Below, piece by piece: positions 13,401 to 25,400 of a DNA stretch of 64,000 nucleotides (positions are counted from its first letter, which is position 1; every line of letters starts with the position of its first letter). A model generated the notes under the pieces. The model was given only the letters and a program-made list of their open reading frames with translations. It searched no databases and was not told the origin of the DNA. Source of the stretch: Epiperipatus broadwayi (lineage: Eukaryota > Onychophora > Udeonychophora > Euonychophora > Peripatidae); assembly GCA_028023455.1 (NCBI GenBank), contig JAQFVV010000143.1, positions 350,001-414,000 of the forward strand, given 5' to 3'. The position numbers were made by a program, and so were the translations under genes.

Positions 13401-16400
13401 CATTACTATAAAACACATCTACAAAAAAACTACCTGTGAAGGAGCTGAATCGCCATCCAACTGTTGCAGACACATTTCCGTTAGAAAGACACAGAACAAA
13501 TCTTCCCCCTTGTGTAGGCATTGCCACATGAATTCCGCTAGGTAGTTGTTGAGGTTTTGGTGGGCTGTGCCAAGCAGTTTTTTGTTACGCCACTTTAACA
13601 GCCCCCACAAACGTTCAATGTTCTGTGTGTGAGTGCCAGTTGTGGGGTCAACAAAGTTGTAGTGGTGGTTGACTTTCATGTGACTAAAACATGCGTCCTC
13701 AAGGTTGGATGTCCTGTAGCCTTTCCAGCAGTCTGAGTATATAGTGAATCCTGGATGTATGTTGTCACGTATGGCTTGAAGCAATGTGCTTGCAGATCTA
13801 CATGGAACACACATGATAAAGCATTTCCCTGTGTCATGACGCACACCTCCAAAGATCCATTCCTGGAGCAGCGTATATCCCTGATGGTTTTTATGGCTGC
13901 TAAACAGTGCTTCGTCCACCTCCACAATGTTATTGGGACCATCGATTAGATATCCAGTGTGAGACTGCAGGTTTTCGCTGCAGTTCCTTTACCTAACTAT
14001 GGCATTGTTGGGCAGTTGTAGATCTTCATGCGCATGTTGGACTGAAAGGTCGTCCCTACTCCAGTAGTATAGGAGACGTACAACTGTCATAAAGAGAATC
14101 CTGGAGCCTTCGAACGATTTGTGTTCAAGAATTGAATGACTTTTCTTGCAGACACGGGCATTGCAATAAAAACACCATCCGCAGTAAGAATGCAGAGTTA
14201 TGTCTTTGCCGTAAGAATATTTTCTGCTCTGTGGCAAAACGTTTTCAGACTGTAAAAATGCTACGGCTTCCCTTTCTGTGGCTGGCAATTCCCAGACTTT
14301 AATATGTTTCGCCATTTTTTTTTTTAAATATTGAAAGATCTATAAATTGAAATATAATTTGCATTAGTTTAAAAGTTAGTGAAAATTACTATTTCGCAAA
14401 TGTGTTATTTTAAAAAGGTTTTTGAAAAATTATAACAGTCATTCAAATTTTTTTTTTACATGTCGAAACGTCGGCCGGAAGCGAACCCGGGACAACTGCT
14501 TCAAAAGTAGCTGTGCTAACCAGTAAGCCACCAACGCTTGACGTTGTTCGAATTTTGTCGTCCTTTTTTACAGTTGCAAAGACTGGAATGTGTCTCATTG
14601 AAAGTGCTATTTAGACCATTTATAGGATTATAACAAATTCTAACAACCATTACTAAAATGAGAGTTCATAAAAGATTTGTAGTGGCTTGAAATTATACCT
14701 GAATGTTATCTTTAGAATTCTCATTATGATATATTATAGCATTTGTGGTAGATTTCAACAATTATTAACTTATGGCAATGTGATCAAACAGAAAACAGTG
14801 GCAAACTTAAAAGAATTAATAAATATACTTGAATTTATTTACTGGTTAGAATCTCTAGATTTTTTAATAGAATGTTTGTGAGTAGTTAGATGGTTTAAAG
14901 AATCTATAAATGAATTTCTAAATAGACAAATTTTAATATATATGACCCAATAGAGACACTTAAATATTTACCAATTTCACAATATCAACTAATAAACTAT
15001 TATTTACTTTGATTAATCATTAAGATGTGATTTAATGCAAGAAATTGTCTACACTTAGGAGGTTACAACTGTATTGCCATCCTTAATTACTTAAATAGAT
15101 TTTCATACTTGCAACAACTGTTTATATGATATACTTATTCATGATGAATTACAGACTTTTTTTAAAATTTTTTTAAATAAATTTTGAAAATTTTTTTTAA
15201 AAAATCTTTTTTTTTTTAAGTTTTTTTTAAAAAAAATTTCAAAAAATTTTTTTTCCTTCACATTCCCCCTTTTTTTTTTAAAAAAATAATTATTTTTTTT
15301 TCCTTTCTACAATAACTTTGTGTACATTTACCCATTATGCATATAGAATATGTCCAGATATTATTGAGAACCTTTATAATACTTTTTTTTTATTAGACAT
15401 ATAATAAAAATGACATTCTATTTTTGGTCTCAACTTGAGACTGTTAATTTTGCTTTTCTGAGATACAATTCAACTTCACATAAATTTTCATAGATCTGAT
15501 AAAAATGACATTTAGCTTAATTCCAAATTATCAATCAGTATTAACTATAAAGTAGCATTTACCTTTATAGTTCCTTGGATCTAATGTATTTTGTATTTAT
15601 CCAACTAAAAACTGCTATCAATTTTTTTTTTGTATATACATAGATTATTTACTTAAGGTCCTAAAAGTGCAGTATAAGAATAATTCCTTTTATCTTGTTT
15701 TACTTTAATATGCAAATTTAATTAAACTTTTTCTACCATTATTAAAAATAAATATGTATTCATTAGCTTTTGCAGATAATGTACTTATCTCATGATAAAC
15801 CAATAACCTTCAATTACTGAACAAGTAATTAATCATTTCTCAACTGTATCCAGCATCACATGACTCTCATTTTGATGGTTCTATCATAAAGTAAATAAAG
15901 TGACCTATTGCAAAATTCTAATTAGATTTCAGCTTTCATTGATAAATCCTGAGCTTGGAAAATATCTACTAAAAAAGTATTGTCTTTACTTTTCTCAAAA
16001 TTCTTTCATAATGTTTAGACGTTCATCTAGATATATCCTATATCAAAATTAACAACACTTTTAACAGCGTAATTATGGAACAAATTAACTCATTGTTAAA
16101 CTCTTATAATAAAGTAACATTACTTTTACAAGCTGTGGTGATATTAATAATTCAATAATGAAAGAAAGAAACAGCGCACTGGCAAAGACTGTACTATCAG
16201 GCTTCTGAATTTTAGGCTATTAAGATGATATATAATTTTCAATGATCATCCAATTTTGACAGGCAATGTCTTCCAAATTATTTATGAGGACTAAGTTTTC
16301 ATTTTAACAGTATGCAAGCCTAACATAAGCATCAAACATTCACATCTATTTCAATGGACCCTCATACATTCAGTGTTGCTCTTAATAACTTAAATGCAGT

Positions 16401-19400
16401 TGACTGCAATGTTTTTTCTTAATTTTTTAAACAAAACAATCCAAACTTCAAAAATAGTTCCTCAATCTGTGTTTGTTTTATAGAACATATTTTAAATTCT
16501 ACCCATCAATGAAGATATTAAATTTATATATTTTTTAACTTGCAACTTATATTAGTGGATGACACTCTCACATCTCTTGGATTACTGTCCTATCTTCATT
16601 AATTTACATCTTGTGTTATTTCCTTCAAAGCAGAATCTTTTTGCTATATTGTCATTAGCTTTTCCATTTTCCTCTAAATTTTTTTTTTTTTTGGAGTCTC
16701 TATAATATCTTACTTTTCCCACACTTATTAGACCTATTATTTTGAAATTTTCTTGTAAGTATATGACATTTTTAGTTATTAAAATGATCCTAAAGTTTTA
16801 AATACAACTTCAATTAATATTTATGCCTTGAGTATTTTTACTCGATTTTTACACTGAAGAGAGCTCATGGATAAATTGCCACACGCTACACAAACTAAAA
16901 TTCTCTGACATCTTATTAAGTCTACAAAAAAGACAATGTTAAATGTGTAGAATATACTTATAAGCAACAACTCCTCACAGAAAGGTGGAACTGATTATAA
17001 GGGACTTATCTTCAATTTTCTGAATCCTATATTTTGTTTGTTATTTCACAAAAATCTGATGTTTTATTGCTTACACACATATTAATTTTAATAAATTTAT
17101 TTTTTACCAAAGATAGTAAAACTTGAATGGTTTATAAATTTATATATCATTTATGATACTAAGTAAATGGAAATTTTTTTCTATGGATTATTTGAAAAAT
17201 GGATGATAATCAAGAGCTTATTCAGGAAATTGTTAGCGCAATAAAATCTGCTTTTTGACTGACCACTTAGGTATAATTGAGTTATTTAGATCTTATATTA
17301 CAAATAATGCATGTATGTGTATACAGAAATTGTACTGTAAACTTTCTTTAAACTTGAACTGAATAGATATTTTAATATATTTAAAGGAGAGTTTGATTTA
17401 CTTTCTCTAAAGTGATTTAAAAATATTTATTGTGATAGAAACTCTTGATAAACAGATCAAAATCTCTATAAACTGCAACATACGATTTTTTGTTAAAATA
17501 TAAATTTTAGAAATAGAATAACAGAACTTAAACAATTGTAATAAGAGAAGCACAGCACACAAACAAGTTCAGAACAACAGCCATCATGCCAATAACATAT
17601 TTGCTAATTGAAAGATGTATAAACCAAAATGTAATTTGAATTAGTTTAAAAGTTAGTGGAAATATTATTTGAAAGTGGAAAAAAAAAACAGTTTTACAAA
17701 CAATCATCTTTTAAAATAACACAGTTTTGAAAGAAATATTCCCATAGGAAAAAAAAAATTGTAAAAATTAGATCTTTTTTTTTAAAAAAAAAAATAAGAC
17801 TGATTTTTAGCAAAATTGAAAGAAAGATTGCTGTAAAAATTACATTTTGTTTTTAAAAAAAAAAACATTTTTAGAGAAAATAATCTTAAAAAAAGATCGA
17901 TTTTTAAAAAAAAAATAATTTAAAAATACATTGATTTATCAGAAGGAGAAATAGAATGTAACAGTATTACTTGTCAAAGCAGATTTAAATAGTTGTGGCT
18001 TCTAGATTAATCACATCTTTACATTATAGGCTATCGATCTGTTAGGTAATATGTGCATAGACACCACCAACTAGGCATTAATAATGGGATTAGAGTGCAT
18101 AGTTTTTCCATGCGTAGCGTGGAGAAACAGCGCCACACAGTGGGCTAAAATCTTGGTAGATGCTGGTAGCAGACGACGTAAGCTAAATGGGCTTCACGCA
18201 TGGTGAACAGTGCCACCTAGCGGCTGAAACAAGCATCGCTGCTTTTGGCACCTATCCTGGATATTTTTATGTATTGACACAGAAACAGCACCTCTTGCGG
18301 TCATCAAGCACCTCCACAAGTACCAAAAAAGAAAAGTGAAAAACTACATATTAAAACTTAAGAAAAATAGTAGAGAGATCCAATTCTTGCTAGATAATAA
18401 TTTTCAACTTCCATATGCAATTATATTGAAAAAGCAGAAGTGACCCAGAATCTTAAATCTCATAGAAAGCAATATTTTAGTAATAATAAATAAAAATTAT
18501 TACAAAACTAAATGGGTATACAGTGGTTTTGATTATCCCACACAAAGAAAACTGATGAATAAAATTATCAGATAATATAATAAAGGCAATTGAAATTCTA
18601 AAAATAACATTTAATAAAATTCAAAGTTTATAATATTTTTAATATCATATAGTAACTATTATAAATATATATTATTAAAATATTTGAATAAAAGTATAAT
18701 GCATATTGCTCAGGGGAAAAAGGGAACTCGTCTTACTATGATTGGACTTTGGGTCTCCGGATAGGATGCAAATACTTACGCAATGAAATACATAACCTAT
18801 GATTGTATTTTCTTCCGATAGACTAGCTCTGTATATTTTTATTAACTTAGATACAATTTGAGTTAGTTCATCCACTTCTCACCCCTTCATAGCTCCGTTA
18901 TACCAGCGTTCAAGCTCAGGAAGTAATTGCTTTAAACTATCTTAAAACAGGGACAAAATTACACTGGTCAGTAACTATTGCATCTCTATATAGACGACGA
19001 TTGATTATCCAAACTCTAAATATTCTCTAGTATCACCCCACATAGAATAAGGTGTATGTGTGTGTATACATATTCAAGATTATTATACTAATTGGTGTGA
19101 ATGCATAGAGACCAGATTAAAATAATAAAATCTGTAATATTTATTGAATGACAACAAAAAAAAAAATAACACAAAATAGTTTAACAATAATGAGTTATAT
19201 GTCAAGGATGAGCTTCTACCATATTATTCTTTAAAATAATGAAAATCCTTATCCCTAACCCATAGTAGAAATTCATGTACTTGTTACCAATTATTTACAA
19301 ACAGATACATATAAAAAAAAAAATTTTTTTATAAGATCGCGAATCTTACTGGCTAAATCAATACTATTTACAGTCGCATTTAAATGATTATCCTTGCCCA

Positions 19401-22400
19401 GTTCATATCAATCTTTTGGGGACCCTTCCTTATCTATGAATACATTTGATATTAATAGGAAAGCACATCCACACAAGAATGTTAATTATACCGAAAAACG
19501 AACACGTAACAATATGTTAATTAATGGTAAGAACTAACAAAAATTTCTATCTTGTATTTAATGTAATACTTAATGTGGGATATTAACAAAATCTTACTTT
19601 GTTTTATTCCCCATTACTATGTCAGTCATATTGGTGAAGGAAGACAAGCTTACCTAAATTTTATTTAATAACAAAAAAAAATGCTTAATTAAACCTTAAA
19701 TGCTTCCCACCCTTCTTATTCTTAAAATGAACTTTTCCGAGATTTTGACACTTCTGCTTCCAAATGTAGAAACGAAAATAAATAATAAAAAAATAATAAT
19801 AGAAAACAAAAATCAAAATTTCCAACTAATTATGTTGGTTAAACTTAGTTTGCTAGAAATGTTCTTCATATTAATCCTTTCCCAGCTCTATACGCTAATC
19901 CACGTCAACGGCTTTAGGTCACTCGAAATCGGCCACTTTTTGAGCTATGGTACTGTTTTTACGGTTGTTTGAAAGCTTAGAAAAAATCCCGTAAGATGCT
20001 GGCCTCTCTCGAATTATTTTACAAGTAAAAAATCAATAAATGTGTCATTGTAAGTCTAACAAAAGAAGGAGGCAGTCCGTTCTTGCCTCTGACTGGTTAC
20101 TAACCGTAGAAGATAAAGAAAACCGCTTTCAATAAATTTTACCACTACGATTTCTTTTGTTTCATTTCAAAAGTGATAAATGAACATTTTAGACCATTTT
20201 AAACGTATTTCTTGACATTGATTTTGATAAAATATGCTAAAAATAAAATTATTTTAGAAAAATAGCTAAGATTTTAGTAAAAATTATTTACTTTTCTACA
20301 ACGTAAAATTGAGAAAGAAATCACTGACGTCAGCAACAGTTGTTAGTTGGTTACTAATGTTTGTTTTAGATGTGCCGCTATAGAATATTTTTATAATTAT
20401 AAATAAAAATTTACTTTTGAAAAAAATTTTGTTCACTTTCATAACCTGACAAATTATTAATATACTTTTTACAAACGAACCTAAAGTGAATATAATATTA
20501 TAAGATGAATATATTTTTACGGTTGAGTTTGTGAATTGACCAATTAAAAGTTTAGAGTTTTATCTCACTCGGCCAATAAAATTAATCACCATATTAACAG
20601 TCCATCATTTTCAAGACCGATGTCCTTGGATACGATAATACATTGCTCCTTTGGAAAATGGTATATTCATGTTTGGAATGATAGGATAGCACTCTTTTCC
20701 AGTTGATTTCTTTTGGTTCATATGCAGGCATTTTTCAAAAAAACAAAAATAGATGTTTCTTTAGGCTTTGTGGTAAGACAAGTGACGTCACTGTGCTTTC
20801 ATGGCTCCAGAAATGATGATCGCCCCTATGGCATCTTTATTTTAGTCAGAAAACATTTTACAGTGATCTATATCATATATGAATTTCATGTAATTCCGGT
20901 TTAGCATTTAATAGCGATATATGTATAAGAATTATTCTGCTTCCTTTCTTCAGTTATTAATAACTATTTACTTTCTTTCTCCTCGTGCGCAAATAATTAA
21001 TGTTTCTTAAAAAAAATATATTTGCTTATTTAAATTGAATGGTTTGTTTATTAACTTTGAATTTAATTGCTGGTTTGGTTTTCTAATTACTTCAGCACTA
21101 TTCAAAATCTATTTCATTTTAAGTATATATCCATCCATTTTATAGCATTCGAAGTCTAAGTATGACAAGACTGACTTTTATTTAGCGAAAGCATTATTTT
21201 GAAAGAGGAAAGGATGAAGATTCGAACTATTTTTATACAATATTCAGTTTGACGAGATTAATTCATTTCCGACTGCTGGTGTGTTGAATCTTGCATTTCC
21301 TTATACACTGATATATATAGATTGGACTAAAACAATTATTTATTGAAGTTTTAATTTCATTTCTATAGTTGGTCACTTCATGATTAAATTTAGATTAAGT
21401 TATTATTTTGTGTGTCCTATGTAAACGTCTTAGTTATTGTAATCTACTTAATGACATACAACACAAGTTTCTAATTTTGATGTTAACATATATATGTTTG
21501 ATTGATTTTTCTATATAGTGTTTATCCTACTTGTTTAATGATTTTTATAACTTTTCATTACAGTAGAAAAATTAAGTTACTGTGGAATTTAGTATTTTAG
21601 CTTTTAAAAAATAATAATAATAATAATACTGGTAAATTGCTTAGCAATTTATTGGTTAAGCAAATATTTTTCATGGCTCCAATTGGTAGTATGGGCTAAC
21701 ATAGGATGTTGTGATAAGATTGTAAGCCATCCTTACAGTATATACTAAACTTTAGATGTAATTATATTAGAGAAGATTTTAACATTGACTTTCAAGCTCC
21801 CTTCAGTTATCTGCTCCATCTTATATAGGAACCAATACACATGACCACATACACGTGAAAAAGATAAATCTCCAAGATAAGTATTTCGTGCTGAACCAGC
21901 TCTCGTCAGTTGATCTCTATTGTAGGTAGCAAATTTTCAAACTTTAATAGACAGGCTTCAATCTTTTCCATGTTCCAACTCTTCAGCCATTCACATCACT
22001 GAAAATCTGATAATGGAATGCTCAAAACCCTTGTTTATGCCAATATTGCTGTCATACTCATATTGACTTTAAGTCACTCTGACCCCTCATACATAGGATC
22101 TTAGTATGCCCATTTAAATATACAGAAGAGATGGGCAGAATTCAGGCTGAATCTGTAATATTTGAATACAAGTATAATGTATACACTAAACTTTAGATGT
22201 AATTAGAGGGGATTTGAACACAGACTTTCAAGCTCCTTTCAGCTATCCATCCCACCTTATATAACAGATATACATGACCACATACATGGAAATATTAAGG
22301 TCCTATATATGAGAGGTCAGTGACAACTCTTTAAATCCTAAAACACCATCTTTAATTTTAAAAAAAAATTACAAGAAATATAATTTTTAATATGTTTTAT

Positions 22401-25400
22401 ATTTTATTGCAATAAATATAAATAAATACATTGTTAGAAAGAGCAAATATGAAAGAATGTAATAAAGCTGATAAAATAATCATTACATCAAAAAAAATTA
22501 AGAAAAAAAAGAGATTTTAAATACTTTTAAACATTTTTACATTGGTTCACAAATTCTAAATTTTGAAAGTTAAAATTGCACTTTCATAAACAGCTTTATC
22601 ACATTTGTCTCAAATTGCTGAAAAAAATGATATATAATATGTCTTACCTGAGATAATTTTTTTATTAAAAAATTACAAAAACAATGCGATTGGTAACTTC
22701 CATTTTTACTAGCTGACCCAGATCCTGTTCTTCCATATCAGAGTATATGCTAGAAATGTTTGGTTGTCCTTCCATACAGGGTAACTGTTAGAAATATGTT
22801 TGGTTTTTAGTGGGGAAAAAAATAACAGGAATATTTTACAAGATATTATGGAAAGAGAACTTTAGTAAATTGTAATGTATTACATTATTATATTATAATA
22901 TATTAATTATTATACTATAGCATTATTATATATTAATTATTATATTAGTAAAAAATGAGGTGTGACCTAAAATATATATTCTTTTCAAATAAAGTGTACT
23001 CAAATAAATATCAAACAGTAAAAACAGCTTATGAGATATTATGCAAAGACAACTTTAGTAAATTGTAATATATTTAAAAATTTAATTAATTATTATATTA
23101 TTGGGGGAAGGGGGCCACCTAAAATATGTATTTTTTTTTCAAATAAATAAAGTGTATTCAAAAAATAAATATCAAACAAAAATTTCTTTAAGATAAAATG
23201 AATAAAAACTATGTAAATCAATAAACATCAAAATAAACAAATTTATTATGAGCACTGATTATATATGTGTGGGAGATGATGTATATGAAATAGATGGCTG
23301 AAAGTATATGATCAAGTCTGGATGTTTACATTTGTACATCACTGAAATGTACTATCTAAAATTACATATTTCTTTTTTTCAATAAATATTTATTTATATA
23401 AAAAAAAAGTAATAAAAATAGGTAAAACTCATTGAATACTGAAATAAAATTATATTTTTCCTGTGGCACTAAATAAATATATGTATGTGACCAAGTCTGG
23501 TTGTTTACATTTGTATATTATTGAAACATATTAGGTATTTGTTAATTAGCCACTGTACAGCTGCTTGGTGGCCTATTCTTCTGCGTCCGAACCTATGGCT
23601 AATAACAACACTACGATCGTAAAAGCCATTTAATTGTGCCTTGCGGCCTCACATCCTATGCATATTGACAGAATTTGTATTTTCGCTAACATTTAATATG
23701 AGGTGTGTGTAATGAAATGTTTTTCAACTGTTTAAATGTTGATGAAAATGGTTTTCGGTAGACCCAACTGACGTATTTTTACGTACTAGTAATTGTCAGC
23801 GTATCATCAATACTTTGCTAAGCATTTTTTTGTTGGTTTGAAATTTGGAAAGGGGTCTGTCGCAGGACGATTGCAGGTGTTCGCGAAAAAGTACCATTAT
23901 CGTCACGACTCATACGAGAATAACAAAATGGCTGAAGGCAATAGTGTATTCTTCCAACTGTGGGACGTCCCAAACACAGATAGTGACGCAGTTGCCTTTC
24001 TGCAGGTTACCAAAACATCCTGCCACATGTCATTCAAAGTGTATGTCGCAAATGTATGACCCTTAGATTTCTACGCACTTGGCAGTTTGTATGCTACTTG
24101 CATGGCTGCAGACGAACCGTTATGTTTTAATTTTAGTCATATGTCGTGAATAAATTTATTGATTCAATGAAACTTTTGTGGTTGTGATTATTTTGTGTAA
24201 GTCAATTAACACCCAGACTGTCAGTGTTGAAGGGTAGAGGGTTGAGAAAAGTAAGACGGTCTAAAGAACAACAGCCGAAAAGTGTACATTTGTTTCAGTG
24301 TTTTTAATTATTATAAATCAAACAACACACTTTTTTTGGAAAGATAATTGACTATTTTGATCGATATAAAAAAAAAAGCCATTTCATTTATAAACAATAC
24401 AGCTTTTTATAAAACGTACTATAATTAGAAAAAAAAATAAAGCCGACATGTCACATAATGTCAAAAAAAAGGACGTATTTGGTATAAAAAAACAAGTTTT
24501 TTATAAAACATATACTATAAATAGAAAAAAAAAAGATGACATGTCACATAATGTTAAAAAAAAAAAAACAATTTGTTATAAAATTAATAAAAAGCATTGT
24601 TTTTTTTTAAAAAAAAAAAAGGTACATTTTGAACAAAAATACCTACACTTGGGTCTCATTTTATGCGGTAGATAAGTTCCTCAGAAAACACGCACAAAAG
24701 AAATTGCACGAAAATAGAATTAACATACCTTGAAAAATGGGGGATACCTACTGTAATTTTCAAAATTCACATAAAAGCAACAACGTAAAATTACTTTAAA
24801 ATTACCATAAAAAAAATAAGGAAACAGTTATCGTCGATTAGCCCAGGCACGTTGCTTGATGGCTCTGTTGCTAGTCAAAAACCAGTAGATATAATGTTAC
24901 TGGGCTGATTTACAATTTACTTTTGTTTACACTACTCTGATACAACACTATACATGTCAGCACGCAGCGCTGGAATTCACAAGGAGGGGTACCTGATGGT
25001 TTTGCCGATCCGAAGAATTGTCCATCACATGCGCAACAATTTTGAAAACATTATCCATGTCAGCGCATAGTGCTGGAATTTGCATGGAGCGGGGATCCAA
25101 TGGTTTTTCTGATCCAAAGGATCAGCCGTCACAACATTTTGAAAAACAAAATTATTTAATAAAATATAATATTTCCTTTTTTCAATTAACGTCTGATCAA
25201 AAAAATGTTTTCAACACTATTTTAAAACAATTTGTGAAACACATTCGATTTTAAAATTCCCCTCTGATCAAGCCAAGCATATGCTTTGAAAGACTCATAG
25301 CTGTCCCTGCGCAAAATACGTTTTACGCGTGATTTCTGTATAATGCTGGAACATACACTTCTGAATTTCATTTAACCTTAAAAATATGTATGGAAGCGTG

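Noticed and set aside
19700-19972. 90-codon frame as a small gene
   Set aside because: Starts in simple A-rich sequence and shows no domain or conservation cue.
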